From NCBI RefSeq assembly GCF_001637205.1, contig NZ_LVJH01000070.1, positions 62,001 through 126,000 on the forward strand: a stretch of DNA of 64,000 nt, read 5' to 3'. The DNA is from Paenibacillus glacialis. GTDB lineage: Bacteria; Bacillota; Bacilli; Paenibacillales; Paenibacillaceae. A model generated the notes under the pieces. The model saw only the letters and a program-made list of their open reading frames with translations, had not been told where the DNA came from and made no database searches. This document shows, piece by piece, positions 44,653 through 53,242 of this stretch (its first letter is position 1; the number at the start of each line of letters is the position of its first letter). Position numbers and translations under genes: made by a program.

Positions 44653-45951
44653 TTATCCCTCTGTAATCGCATTTGTCTTTAACGGTCTCTTACGAGTCAA
44701 TAACAAGTGAACAATAAACAGTATGATCATAACCACACTACTTGCTATGAATGGGGCTTCGTGCCCCATAACATCCCATAACCGACCCGATACAATCGGA
44801 CCAACTACCATCCCAGAACCTTGTAAAGTCAGGAAAAACCCCCATACAGCTCCACGTTCTCCCTTAGGTATCAAATGGGACACATATGTATTCCATCCTG
44901 GTAAAATAAAAGCATAACTAATCCCTATAAGAGCTACAAATATAAATACAAGTGGTACAGCGTGTACCATCGAGAATATAGAAATCGATATAGCCGCAAG
45001 TAGGAACCCACAATGTAAGAATGGCGCCGTTCCGTAACGGTCAATTAATTTCCCACAAGGAATAAGGGCAACAACTGTAATTCCCCCTCCAGCAATCAAC
45101 AAGAGACTATACATATTCAGTGAGAAACCTAGCTCATTCTGTACATATAGCGTAATAACTGGCGTTAATATTCCAATAACAAACGACTGGAGGAATAGTG
45201 CCGGATAGACGAGCCAACTTACTTTCAAAGTATGTTTCACTTCATATAGTGTTTTCTTCACACTATTTTTTAATTGTATCATCTTAGACTTGATCAGCAT
45301 GAATATATTCTTATGGCGCACGGCTTCCACCGTCGTATGTAAGTTGACACTTTTAGCCTTCCCTGGGAGAAGTAATGCAACGAGCACAAGCACGATACCA
45401 CAACCGATCAGCACTAGAAATGATGTATGATAATTAGAGCCTGTCCGTTGCATTAGAAAATTCATAGTGATAGGACCAGCACCTATGCCCAATAATGAAG
45501 CCATCTCTAGCGCTCCGATCGCGGTACCATTACTGTTATTCGGTCCCGATATTTCCGTAACACCTGTCATTGCACAAGGCCATAATGGAGATGTACCTAT
45601 CCCTAGAATTAAACAAGCGATAGAGAGCCATACCGGTGCAGAAGTGAAAGCAATGATTACCACGGCAACAACAGTCATCAACAATGCACCTGACATAGTC
45701 TTTCGATAACCCAATCGTTCTGCTAACCATCCAAATGGACTTCTAAAGAGGTTATCACCCACATATTGCAAAGAGAATGCAATTCCTACACTCCATGCCG
45801 TTAATCCAAGCGAGTTCTTCATGTAGATAGGCAATAACGAAACTAACAATGATCCTTTCAGGAACTCAACTAAAAAAATGATGAGCATAAGCTCAATAAA
45901 AAAAGGCGATCTCAATTGACGATTGGAGACTTCTTTCGAACTTTGTGACAA
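44653..45951 (-). CDS. Major facilitator superfamily transporter
   Basis: 432 residues, 12 predicted membrane segments with a long cytoplasmic loop (about 198-240) in the middle. The signature between TM2 and TM3, GWLAERLGYRKT, is clear, and a second copy, GKLIDRYGTAP, opens the C-terminal half. The layout fits drug or small-molecule efflux, but no substrate can be assigned. It converges with yktB and is divergent from speA. Confidence 0.85.
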   Translation of the reverse strand: MSQSSKEVSNRQLRSPFFIELMLIIFLVEFLKGSLLVSLLPIYMKNSLGLTAWSVGIAFSLQYVGDNLFRSPFGWLAERLGYRKTMSGALLMTVVAVVIIAFTSAPVWLSIACLILGIGTSPLWPCAMTGVTEISGPNNSNGTAIGALEMASLLGIGAGPITMNFLMQRTGSNYHTSFLVLIGCGIVLVLVALLLPGKAKSVNLHTTVEAVRHKNIFMLIKSKMIQLKNSVKKTLYEVKHTLKVSWLVYPALFLQSFVIGILTPVITLYVQNELGFSLNMYSLLLIAGGGITVVALIPCGKLIDRYGTAPFLHCGFLLAAISISIFSMVHAVPLVFIFVALIGISYAFILPGWNTYVSHLIPKGERGAVWGFFLTLQGSGMVVGPIVSGRLWDVMGHEAPFIASSVVMIILFIVHLLLTRKRPLKTNAITEG

Positions 45952-46056
45952 GATTATCCCATCCTCTTCTACACGAAACGTTGTCTGATACCTTCATTAT
46001 CTATCTATAATATAGATTACCCAATTACATATGGATTTTACCACTTTATCAAAAGC

Positions 46057-46084
46057 TTGCAATCCCGTCCTGATTTGCTATACT
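46057..46084 (+). promoter_or_regulatory. Promoter of speA
   Basis: TTGCAA (46057-46062), 16-base spacer, TATACT (46079-46084), about 40 bases before the start codon. Confidence 0.55.
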
Positions 46085-46123
46085 CATCTTTGTATTTTAA
46101 TACAGAAAGGTTGTGAATGATTC

Positions 46124-47599
46124 ATGAACCATAGCAACACGCCCCTTTTCACAGCACTTAAGAATCACGCTGCTAGCAATCCCGTACAATTCCACATCCC
46201 TGGACATAAGAAGGGTCGAGGAGCAGATGAAGAGTTCCGAGCGTTCATAGGGGATAACGCCCTTTCCATAGACTTAATTAATATTGCCCCGCTGGATGAC
46301 TTACATCAGCCTACAGGTGTCATTGAAGAAGCACAAGCACTGGCTGCAGATGCCTTTGGAGCTGATTATACCTATTTTAGTGTGCAAGGAACAAGCGGTG
46401 CCATTATGACCATGATTCTATCCATCTGTTCTCCGGGTGATAAGATCATCGTTCCGCGAAATGTACATAAATCGATCATGTCTGGCATCATATTCTCCGG
46501 AGCTAAACCTGTCTTTGTCTCACCAGCACGCGACGAGAATCTAGGAATTGACCACGGTATCACAACAAGCTCTGTACGCAGAGCACTTGATCGTCACCCT
46601 GATGCCAAAGCTGTCCTTGTGATTAACCCGACTTATTATGGATTATGTGCAGACTTAAAGGAAATTGTTGAACTTGCTCATAGTCGCCATGTTCCTGTGC
46701 TTGTCGATGAAGCTCATGGTGTGTTGATTCATTTCCATGAGGATCTTCCTATGTCCGCTATGGAAGCTGGAGCCGACATGGCAGCCACAAGTGTGCATAA
46801 ATTAGGCGGTTCCATGACTCAAAGCTCGGTTCTTAATCTAAATGTGAAGAATGGATTCGTAAATCCGCAGCGTGTTCAGACCATTATCAGCATGTTGACT
46901 ACAACCTCAACGTCCTATATTTTATTGGCATCGTTAGATACTTCAAGACGTAATCTTGCCTTGAATGGTCATGAAATAGCTCAGCGAGCCATTGATTTAG
47001 CACAATATGCACGTGAAGAAATTAATAAGATCGATGGACTATACTGTGTCGGCAAAGAAATTCTTGGTGGGGAAGCAACACATAATATTGACCTTACCAA
47101 ACTTACGATTCACGTTCGCCATCTCGGAATCACAGGATATGATACGGAGAACTGGTTGCGCGAACATTATAATCTAGAAGTTGAAATGAGCGATATGTAT
47201 AATATTCTCTGTCTCGTTACACCGGGCGATAAGGAAGATACCATTGAAATTCTTTTAAAAGCATTGCGTGAACTATCTGATACCTACTTCTTAGTCAATC
47301 AAGCTCACGAATTGATTGTTAAAATCCCTGAGATACCTCAATTATCTCTTACCCCTCGAGAAGCATTCTATGGAGATACAGAAGTCGTTCCATTTAAGGA
47401 ATCTGCTGGACGAATCATCGCTGAATTTATATATGTCTATCCACCTGGGATTCCAATTCTTCTTCCCGGAGAAGTGATATCTCAAGATAATATTGATTAC
47501 ATCATTGATCATGTCGAAGTAGGCTTACCTGTAAAAGGACCTGAAGACCGATACATTCACAACGTTAAAGTTATCGTCGAAACCGATGCCATTTTCTAA
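46124..47599 (+). CDS. speA: Arginine decarboxylase (fold-type I PLP enzyme, SpeA type)
   Basis: 491 residues, the length of Bacillus SpeA. It would convert arginine to agmatine for polyamine synthesis. The family signatures are clear: FHIPGHKKGRG at the N terminus, GTSGAIMTMILS (PLP phosphate region), VDEAHGVLIHFH with the PLP-binding aspartate, and TSVHKLGGSMTQSS with Lys226 forming the Schiff base. The C-terminal domain has EFIYVYPPGIPILLPGE. Ornithine or lysine decarboxylases are related, so substrate is assigned by similarity to SpeA and by the yktB neighbourhood. AGAAAGG precedes the ATG. Confidence 0.9.
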   Translation: MNHSNTPLFTALKNHAASNPVQFHIPGHKKGRGADEEFRAFIGDNALSIDLINIAPLDDLHQPTGVIEEAQALAADAFGADYTYFSVQGTSGAIMTMILSICSPGDKIIVPRNVHKSIMSGIIFSGAKPVFVSPARDENLGIDHGITTSSVRRALDRHPDAKAVLVINPTYYGLCADLKEIVELAHSRHVPVLVDEAHGVLIHFHEDLPMSAMEAGADMAATSVHKLGGSMTQSSVLNLNVKNGFVNPQRVQTIISMLTTTSTSYILLASLDTSRRNLALNGHEIAQRAIDLAQYAREEINKIDGLYCVGKEILGGEATHNIDLTKLTIHVRHLGITGYDTENWLREHYNLEVEMSDMYNILCLVTPGDKEDTIEILLKALRELSDTYFLVNQAHELIVKIPEIPQLSLTPREAFYGDTEVVPFKESAGRIIAEFIYVYPPGIPILLPGEVISQDNIDYIIDHVEVGLPVKGPEDRYIHNVKVIVETDAIF

Positions 47600-47621
47600 C
47601 ATTTCGATCATGAAGACAATG

Positions 47622-47663
47622 AAAAAGAAGCTCTGTACCTATAACGGTACGGAGCTTCTTCTT
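47622..47663. terminator. Bidirectional terminator after speA
   Basis: AAGAAGCTCTGTACC pairs with GGTACGGAGCTTCTT (one mismatch), with A- and T-rich flanks, between convergent genes. Confidence 0.88.
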
Positions 47664-47681
47664 TCGAACACTAGATAGAAT

Positions 47682-48002
47682 CTATTCCTGCGATGCTGCA
47701 AGTAGCACATTATATACTTCTTCCACAGACTTCCACTCTTCTTCATCTTCGATATTATAAAGAACCATTTCCTCGTTCTCTTCTTCCATTCGCAGAATAA
47801 TGCCGTCCGCTTCAGGATTTTCACGTTCGAGTAACAGAGCATAGACCTTCTCGCCTACATCAAAAGTCTCTACAAGAACCATTTCAACGTCGTTGCCTTG
47901 CTCGTCAGTCAAAGTCAGGACAAACTCCTCTTCCTCACTACCATTTTCATGATCATGACCGCAGCCGCAATCTTCGCCGTGTACGTGTTTATCTTCGCTC
48001 AT
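47682..48002 (-). CDS. DUF1292 family protein with His/Cys-rich N terminus
   Basis: 106 very acidic residues. The core EFVLTLTDEQGNDVEMVLVETFDVGEKVYALL and the following EEEEMVLYNIEDEEEW-like part are typical of DUF1292 (YrzB) proteins, whose function is unknown. The first 20 residues have histidines and cysteines (HVHGEDCGCGHDH) that could bind a metal; this extension is not part of the domain. Monocistronic. Confidence 0.85.
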   Translation of the reverse strand: MSEDKHVHGEDCGCGHDHENGSEEEEFVLTLTDEQGNDVEMVLVETFDVGEKVYALLLERENPEADGIILRMEEENEEMVLYNIEDEEEWKSVEEVYNVLLAASQE

Positions 48003-48109
48003 ATAAATACCTCGTTTCCAGTTGAATTTTAATACCTTTGGTATCGTAACATGGAAGGCTTTTTAGGTCAATTTCACCTATCATATTCAATGTAAATCAT
48101 ATCGTTACA

Positions 48110-48664
48110 TTAATTTAATGCAGTAATGACTTTTTGAGAAACCAATTCAAATTCCGAATTTTTAGTCAGTTTAATATAGAATCCTATCGTATATTTACCT
48201 GTGCTTTTGAAATCATATGTAAAATCATCCGTTCGAAACCAGAAGTTATCCTTCTGATCGCTGTTTAATTCTTGCGTTTGGATATCCTTCTGGACACCTG
48301 ATGGATCTATAATAGCCACTTTAACGGCTACTACGGAGTCTGCTAAGTTATCCACTTGACTGAATACATTGAATTTCAGTTTACCTTTATTCACGTTACC
48401 AAATATGGTATCGCCTTTAAATAGAAAAATATGTACATTGGGTTTAAGGAATTTGACTTGATTATTGCTTGCACTCCAGTTCACAATTCCTTCAAAAGAG
48501 CGAATCGGTACATATGTCTTACCATCTATGTTATAGCCACCCTCTTGAACTTCTTGACCATTCACCCAAAGGCGGACTTTCTCATTAACTGAATCGGCAA
48601 ACAATAAAGATCCCCCCATAAGGGACAAGACAAGTGTACTCATTATAATTTTTTTCCATCTCAT
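48110..48664 (-). CDS. Secreted protein with copper-amine-oxidase-like (stalk) domain
   Basis: 184 residues from the ATG at 48664, nine bases after GGAGGGAG. A signal peptide (about 1-24) is followed by VRLWVNGQEVQ and then DGKTYVPIRSFEGIVNW, the short copper amine oxidase N-terminal-like repeat common in Paenibacillus surface proteins. Residues 75-184 form a beta-rich domain with the look of an immunoglobulin-like fold. It is extracellular; the role is unknown. Confidence 0.8.
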   Translation of the reverse strand: MRWKKIIMSTLVLSLMGGSLLFADSVNEKVRLWVNGQEVQEGGYNIDGKTYVPIRSFEGIVNWSASNNQVKFLKPNVHIFLFKGDTIFGNVNKGKLKFNVFSQVDNLADSVVAVKVAIIDPSGVQKDIQTQELNSDQKDNFWFRTDDFTYDFKSTGKYTIGFYIKLTKNSEFELVSQKVITALN

Positions 48665-48756
48665 AATTATACGCTCCCTCCATACTATTCCATTCATGCT
48701 GACTTAAATATATACTACAAATAAATCGGCAAGTTGCGGTCAACCTACTCCAGATG

Positions 48757-48799
48757 CCAAATAAAACCTGCAGATCGCAATTCTGCAGGTTTTATTTGG
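48757..48799. terminator. Terminator past the 48803-49003 gene
   Basis: Perfect 17-base palindromic arms (48757-48773 and 48783-48799) with a nine-base loop; T-rich on both sides. Confidence 0.88.
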
Positions 48800-48802
48800 T
48801 AT

Positions 48803-49003
48803 TTACGAACTCGGTTTGGTCAGAATACAAGGGATCCCTTTGCCAATTGCACCCGGAACTCTCATTCTCTCTCTGTAATGAATACCGTCTGAACAAGGTG
48901 TTTTGCATACCTCACATACTTGCGAAGTCACAAGTTTCATTTCTCTTCTTACCTTTTCGGTTTTAGGTTGAACGGGTTTCTTACTCTTAGGTTTGACCAC
49001 CAT
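48803..49003 (-). CDS. Small hypothetical protein with possible zinc-binding cysteines
   Basis: 66 residues. A lysine/proline-rich N terminus (VVKPKSKKPVQPKTEK) precedes VCEVCKTPC and, 26 residues later, IPCIL, a cysteine arrangement that could hold one zinc ion. GAGGTG lies close to the ATG. I know no named family. The strong terminator immediately after supports a real gene. Confidence 0.65.
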   Translation of the reverse strand: MVVKPKSKKPVQPKTEKVRREMKLVTSQVCEVCKTPCSDGIHYRERMRVPGAIGKGIPCILTKPSS

Positions 49004-49168
49004 GTCACCTCATTTGCAGATGTGTATCCTCACAGTATTGTATGAGGAATTCATTCATTGGGAACTATGGTGTTATATAAATTCAGGGCTAAGATTCCTG
49101 TTGGTTAATCGCAATGAATGATATATTTAACAACAGAAACGTTAACTTAAGTCAGGAGGTTATTTATT

Positions 49169-49906
49169 TTGGGCCTACAGCTACAGATGCTAGGAACCGG
49201 AAGTGCTTTTGCTAAAAATTATTACAATAACAATGCCTTACTATATGATGGAACATTTACGCTCTTAATTGATTGTGGCGTAACTGCACCACTTGCGCTA
49301 TACCGTCTGGGTATGTCTTTTAACGACATTGATGCCGTATTAATAACCCATATTCACGCTGATCATGTTGGTGGACTGGAAGAACTTGCATTCAAGACGA
49401 AGTTCACATTCAAGCGCAAAATGATTCTATATATAACAGAAGAACTCGCTCACTCGCTGTGGGAACACACGTTAAAGGGGGGATTATATCAAGAAGGTGA
49501 AATATCCTCATTAGAAGACATATTTGAAGTACGACTCCTTCATCCATTGAAGCCTCAGTACATATCGGAACTTATTACAGTGGAGTTATTCCCTACAAAA
49601 CATATACCAGGTAAAGCAAGCTACTCTTTGTACATTAATGAAAATATCTTTTATAGCTCTGACATGACGTTCGAACCCTCTTTACTTCTCCATCTGGTTC
49701 AAGAGCGTGGGTGTAGAACTATTTTTCACGAATGCCAATTAAGCGGGCCTGGAGAAGTTCATACAACGCTTCAAGAACTCCTTACACTACCCACAGAAAT
49801 CCAGAAAAATACCTATTTGATGCATTACGCGGATGATAGAGACGATTATCTTAATCAGACTGGTGAAATGACCTTCTTAGAACAAAATCTGATCTACGAA
49901 CTATAA
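49169..49906 (+). CDS. Metallo-beta-lactamase fold hydrolase (RNase Z-like)
   Basis: 245 residues from a TTG at 49169, eight bases after AGGAGG. The first strand LQMLGTGSAFAKNYYNNN resembles RNase Z and related phosphodiesterases. THIHADHVGGLEE is the HxHxDH metal motif; FPTKHIPGKASY and ISYSSDMTFEPSL-like segments supply further ligands, and LMHYADDRD the last histidine. The flexible arm of true RNase Z is not obvious, so the substrate is unknown. A terminator follows at once. Confidence 0.85.
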   Translation: MGLQLQMLGTGSAFAKNYYNNNALLYDGTFTLLIDCGVTAPLALYRLGMSFNDIDAVLITHIHADHVGGLEELAFKTKFTFKRKMILYITEELAHSLWEHTLKGGLYQEGEISSLEDIFEVRLLHPLKPQYISELITVELFPTKHIPGKASYSLYINENIFYSSDMTFEPSLLLHLVQERGCRTIFHECQLSGPGEVHTTLQELLTLPTEIQKNTYLMHYADDRDDYLNQTGEMTFLEQNLIYEL

Positions 49907-49908
49907 AA

Positions 49909-49949
49909 AAGCCAGCAGTTGATTCCCACGTGGGGTCAACTACTGGCTT
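49909..49949. terminator. Bidirectional terminator between the MBL-fold and DUF3892 genes
   Basis: GCCAG-c-AGTTGA-tt-CCC arms pair with GGG-g-TCAACT-a-CTGGC across an ACGT loop. Confidence 0.85.
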
Positions 49950-49962
49950 GTGGTGTCTAGAT

Positions 49963-50202
49963 TTATTCAAAAATAGGGAGTTGATCCAAGTTGTTGGATG
50001 GATCTCCATCGGCATCTCCACGAATATATGTTTCCCCATCTCTACCCTTAAATGCATTAACGCCGGCAATCGTTCCTGCCTGTACTTCCTGAAGTGCTTG
50101 TTCATAAGCCAACACACGACCTGATGATGTCTGAAATGCCGTCAGATCACCATCTCCATTCTTCTGTACTGCAACAAATTGTTCACGTTCTGAGGTTCCC
50201 AT
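49963..50202 (-). CDS. DUF3892 domain protein
   Basis: 79 residues from the ATG at 50202, nine bases after AAAGGAG; the open frame extends further upstream without a site. The whole protein is the DUF3892 domain: FVAVQKNGDGDLTAFQTSSG, then ALQEVQAGTIAGVNAFKGRDG and the acidic IRGDADGDPSNNLDQLP end. Function is unknown. Confidence 0.85.
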   Translation of the reverse strand: MGTSEREQFVAVQKNGDGDLTAFQTSSGRVLAYEQALQEVQAGTIAGVNAFKGRDGETYIRGDADGDPSNNLDQLPIFE

Positions 50203-50337
50203 ATCGATTCGCTCCTTTTGTTTCATGTATTGAGTTTCGGGGCATTCGAGTAGGTTACCCAGCATCGGCTAATTCAATGCATTAATATGAATTCAAGATC
50301 ATGGTCAAATTTAATATCAAAGTCAAATTCGGTCAAA

Positions 50338-50781
50338 TTATAGTTCTTTTTTCATGCGAACATGTAGTATTCCCGCATCATCGAAGGGTTCCTTCGAGAT
50401 TACTTCATACCCCTGCTTCTCGTAAAAGGGTTCAGCCTGGCACTGAGCATCAAGAATCGCATAACGCAATCCAAGTTCCTTTGCTAGCTTCTCCATTGCG
50501 ATAATCAGTACTCTACCGAAGCCTTTCGTACGGTATTCCTTTGAAACAGCAATACGCTGCATTTTGGCGGTCTCTTCATCATAGTAAATGATTCTGCCTG
50601 TCGCAACATATTCGCCATTATCATGAATTAACAAGTGATGTACATCGGGACTAATCTTATCATATTCGTCAATTTCAAGACTTATCGGTACCAGTTGCTC
50701 GTCCACAAATACCTTCTTCCGAATATCCAGTCCATACTGCAGCTGTTCCTCTGTGTTGACATGAATGATCTCTGCAGCCAT
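50338..50781 (-). CDS. GNAT family N-acetyltransferase
   Basis: 147 residues from the ATG at 50781, eight bases after AGAGAGG. It has the GNAT layout: DIRKKVFVDEQLVP near the start, GRIIYYDEETAKMQRIAVSKEYRTKGFGRVLI with the acetyl-CoA loop RTKGFG, and AEPFYEKQGYEVISK at the end. It resembles the YjcF/ElaA-like group. The acetyl acceptor is unknown. Single gene. Confidence 0.88.
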   Translation of the reverse strand: MAAEIIHVNTEEQLQYGLDIRKKVFVDEQLVPISLEIDEYDKISPDVHHLLIHDNGEYVATGRIIYYDEETAKMQRIAVSKEYRTKGFGRVLIIAMEKLAKELGLRYAILDAQCQAEPFYEKQGYEVISKEPFDDAGILHVRMKKEL

Positions 50782-50913
50782 TTTGTTACCTCTCTTTCGT
50801 ATCATCAATTTAGTCTAACGTCTAATCGAATTATTATACAAAAAAATGTTTTTGATGTATAGTTTTGATAATTACTTTGTCTTCACATTCATCACAAAGG
50901 GGCCATATATTTA

Positions 50914-51021
50914 ATGAAAGCAACTATTGTTATTGGTGTTATCATGACTATCGTCCTTATTTACTCTTTCTTCTATGTCACCAAGAAGGGCTACTCCCGT
51001 AAATGGGATGAAGAAGAATGA
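50914..51021 (+). CDS. Small single-TM protein, 35 residues
   Basis: The ATG at 50914 follows AAAGGGG by about 11 bases. Residues 4-22 are a hydrophobic membrane segment, followed by a basic YVTKKGYSRKW and an acidic tail DEEE. The composition resembles short Bacillus proteins such as YtzI, but I cannot confirm a family. Confidence 0.6.
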   Translation: MKATIVIGVIMTIVLIYSFFYVTKKGYSRKWDEEE

Positions 51022-51062
51022 TTATAGTATATAAGAGTCGAGGATCAAAAGTAAGGCACACC

Positions 51063-51102
51063 AAATCCCCCATGACAAAGGCTGTTCGTCAAAGGGGATT
51101 CT
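51063..51102. other. Stable hairpin in the spacer before the lipoprotein gene's end
   Basis: AATCCCC pairs with GGGGATT, enclosing TGAC/GTCA. No T-run follows on either strand, so it is not a typical terminator; its role is unknown. Confidence 0.45.
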
Positions 51103-51122
51103 AGTCGCTATTTATCGATCGT

Positions 51123-51317
51123 TTAGGGTGGGGAAATCTCATTCGTTGAGTATACCTGTTCGTTTACATCTTCAGAATATACATCCTTCATGATAGGCGC
51201 GGAAGATGAGTCCATCCTTTTTATTTGCAATGTGGACTTGTCCTGCTCTACCGAGCACCCCACTAGAAGCGCAAGCAGACACACTCCTGCTACCAAGCCA
51301 CTTATCTTGTTCGGCAT
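51123..51317 (-). CDS. Small lipoprotein, 64 residues
   Basis: A signal sequence ends in LLVGC, with the lipidated cysteine at 21. The mature 44 residues are polar and without a known motif. AAAGGAAG precedes the ATG. An overlapping 91-residue frame on the same strand has no signal and looks like a shadow. Confidence 0.65.
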   Translation of the reverse strand: MPNKISGLVAGVCLLALLVGCSVEQDKSTLQIKRMDSSSAPIMKDVYSEDVNEQVYSTNEISPP

Positions 51318-51435
51318 TTATGCCACTTCCTTTATTGGTTGATACTATATTTCTCATTGTAGACTCTTTTACTTTTTTTAAACCTGAGGACATTGAGAAC
51401 CCAGACAGCGCAACGATTCTTTCGATAAAATGATA

Positions 51436-51464
51436 TTGACAGTACATGTAGCTGCTGGTATGAT
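51436..51464 (+). promoter_or_regulatory. Promoter of tRNA-Val
   Basis: Consensus TTGACA (51436-51441), 17-base spacer, TATGAT (51459-51464), 21 bases before the tRNA. Confidence 0.8.
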
Positions 51465-51485
51465 AATCGTTGTATCTACCATTTA

Positions 51486-51557
51486 GATCTGTTAGCTCAG
51501 CGGGAGAGCACTATCTTGACAGGGTAGGGGTCGTAGGTTCGAATCCTACACAGATCA
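51486..51557 (+). tRNA. tRNA-Val (anticodon GAC)
   Basis: 72 bases fold as a complete cloverleaf: acceptor GATCTGT with ACAGATC, D stem GCTC/GAGC, anticodon stem CTATC/GGTAG around TTGACAG (anticodon GAC), and T arm GTAGG-TTCGAAT-CCTAC. The CCA end is not encoded. It marks the boundary to the prophage, as tRNA genes often do. Confidence 0.93.
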
Positions 51558-51573
51558 TTTAAGAAAAACACTG

Positions 51574-51604
51574 AAACTCCTTATTATATAAGGGGTTTTT
51601 CTTT
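51574..51604 (+). terminator. Terminator of tRNA-Val
   Basis: AACTCCTTAT pairs with ATAAGGGGTT across a TAT loop, followed by TTTCTTTT. Confidence 0.85.
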
Positions 51605-51649
51605 TAATCTGCTCCTGAGAAAACGATTAGAATTAGAAGTTATTTGGAC

Positions 51650-51671
51650 TTGGGGACGGATTGGGGACGGA
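51650..51671. repeat. Tandem 11-bp direct repeat near the prophage end
   Basis: TTGGGGACGGA occurs twice in a row (51650-51660 and 51661-51671), about 95 bases past the tRNA. It could be an integrase arm site or the remnant of an integrase gene end; neither is proven. Confidence 0.75.
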
Positions 51672-51710
51672 ATTTTTCGAGAGATATTATACAATAGAGC
51701 CAAAACAACT

Positions 51711-51757
51711 AAAAAAATACCCTACTAACCTTAATTGGTCGGTGGGGTATTTTTTTT
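51711..51757. terminator. Terminator of the YolD-like gene
   Basis: AATACCC and GGGTATT arms with inner ACC/GGT pairing, and runs of seven to eight A or T on both sides. Confidence 0.88.
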
Positions 51758-51765
51758 ATAATTCA

Positions 51766-52098
51766 TCATACTTCCGCTGCTATAATATCTATCATCTTGA
51801 TCCAGTTATATTCGTCCTCGAACCACAGTTTAATTTCCCTCAGGTATGTGTTAATAACGATAACTAAACCTTTCATCTGAACATCATCAAACGGATCGAA
51901 TAAAGTTATTGTTATAAACGTTCTTCTATTATAAGAATCAATAAGTACTCTTTCGATTCGGTGTATCTCCTGTTCATCTAATAAAGGTTTTTCTCGTCTG
52001 CTTATCTCACGTGCTTGTCTTAAAGCTGCTTCCCTGTGTTGCGGGATAATAAAACGAGAAGACTCATACATTTCATTGCCGTTTAGCTTCTTACTCAT
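51766..52098 (-). CDS. YolD-like family protein
   Basis: 110 residues. The sequence FIIPQHREAALRQ followed by beta strands RTFITITLFDPFDDVQMKGLVIVINTYLREIKL matches YolD-like proteins, common in Firmicute prophages and beside UV-damage polymerases; their function is uncertain. GGAGG precedes the ATG. A small gene (52111-52302) lies 12 bases upstream on the same strand, forming a two-gene unit with the terminator at 51711-51757. No translesion polymerase gene is nearby. Confidence 0.82.
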   Translation of the reverse strand: MSKKLNGNEMYESSRFIIPQHREAALRQAREISRREKPLLDEQEIHRIERVLIDSYNRRTFITITLFDPFDDVQMKGLVIVINTYLREIKLWFEDEYNWIKMIDIIAAEV

Positions 52099-52110
52099 CT
52101 TTAATCCCTC

Positions 52111-52302
52111 CTATGCTGTTTTCGATGGTTGCCATGCCAGTACATTGTTTATAAGGAATGTCCGAGGTGATTTACTCTTGAGATCGGCCGCTTTAATTAA
52201 GCCATTGCGAATAGCATTAATCTCGATACGGCGCTGTGTGATCTTTCCTGATTGGTCCATATAGATAATCTCTATGATTTTTCCAATGTATTTAGCTGGC
52301 AT
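52111..52302 (-). CDS. Small protein paired with the YolD-like gene (WYL-like beta fold)
   Basis: 63 residues from the ATG at 52302, following GGGAGTGAG; a GTG three codons earlier overlaps that site. Sequence YIGKIIEIIYMDQSGKITQRRIEINAIRNG and RTFLINNVLAWQP resembles the small Sm-like barrel of WYL domains, as known in companions of YolD, but no helix-turn-helix is attached. I give no function. Confidence 0.65.
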   Translation of the reverse strand: MPAKYIGKIIEIIYMDQSGKITQRRIEINAIRNGLIKAADLKSKSPRTFLINNVLAWQPSKTA

Positions 52303-52421
52303 GACTCTCACTCCCTATAGGAACACTTGTTTGTATTATATGCGAACGAACGTTCTTTATTCAATTGAAATATTTTTCCAAGTTAGAAGGGTTATTCGTA
52401 AATTTCCAGAATGTTGAGTGT

Positions 52422-52544
52422 ATGAACGGGAGGGATTGTATTAATGTAAAGCATGAGTTACATAAAGCTGTAATGAATAATCAGAAAGTTGCTGTAAGGC
52501 TGCGTAATGGAGAGCTAATTACCGGAGTGGCAGAAGATTTATAG
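52422..52544 (+). CDS. Possible small Sm-like protein, 40 residues
   Basis: A 40-codon frame from ATG 52422 to TAG. The C-terminal half (KVAVRLRNGELITGVAEDL) has the strand-turn-strand look of an Sm-like barrel. No ribosome site is evident and the frame is open further upstream, so it may be the remnant of a larger gene. Confidence 0.35.
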   Translation: MNGRDCINVKHELHKAVMNNQKVAVRLRNGELITGVAEDL

Positions 52545-52625
52545 GTCTATCAGTTAATTAAAAAGAAATATTTCACTTGTAAATAATGGGTAACATGCTA
52601 ATATTAACAATAAAAGGAGGTATTA

Positions 52626-52940
52626 ATGGTGAAAAAATTGTTATTATCTATCTCAGTTATTTTATTGTTGTCAGTTAGTTCAGGTGTAGCAAGCGCAAAC
52701 GCTGCTTTACCAAATGCTTCGGTTCAGAGTCTTTCATACGAGCAATGGCTTCATCCTGGACAAACATATCAGATGGGTTATGGAAAAGGGTATACGTATT
52801 ATTTTCACGCTTATAATAATTCTCTTAGTCTATCTTCAACGGGTCTAGTTACGGCGCTGATTTCTGGAGGCGGTGGTTACGTTATGGTATACGATAGATT
52901 CGGTAGTTTAATAGAAGAGGGACAATTTTTTGTTTATTAA
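52626..52940 (+). CDS. Secreted hypothetical protein, 104 residues
   Basis: AAAGGAGG lies six bases before the ATG, one of the best sites in the region. A signal peptide (about 1-25, cleavage after ASA) leads to a mature domain rich in Tyr, Gly and Ser (YQMGYGKGYTYYFHAYNNSLSL). No family is recognised. It is on the opposite strand to the phage genes with its own terminator, so it is probably a prophage cargo (moron) gene. Confidence 0.75.
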   Translation: MVKKLLLSISVILLLSVSSGVASANAALPNASVQSLSYEQWLHPGQTYQMGYGKGYTYYFHAYNNSLSLSSTGLVTALISGGGGYVMVYDRFGSLIEEGQFFVY

Positions 52941-53002
52941 GTGTAGTAAGTACATTTTCTGATCTAAAAATAAGAGATGTATTTAACTGAAATATTAAAG
53001 AT

Positions 53003-53031
53003 GAGTCGCCAAAAGCGACTCTTTTGTTTTG
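53003..53031 (+). terminator. Terminator of the secreted protein gene
   Basis: GAGTCGC-caaaa-GCGACTC followed by TTTTGTTTTG. Confidence 0.88.
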
Positions 53032-53242
53032 TGATGACTAAAAAACAGATAGCGCTTTTCACAACTTAATTTAGGCATCTTTAAAATTAATACATACCCC
53101 TTAGAATTTTATTGGCTAAACCCTGTGGGTTACCAATCTACCCTAAGGGATTTCATATATGTTGGTGGATATTATATATATTGAGTTTGTTACTAAACAA
53201 AACAAATTTCACTAAAACAAAGCTACAGGGCTAAAAGCTAAC

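Noticed and set aside
51172..51447. 91-residue frame overlapping the small lipoprotein gene
   Set aside because: No signal, motif or good ribosome site; the overlapping lipobox frame explains the region better.
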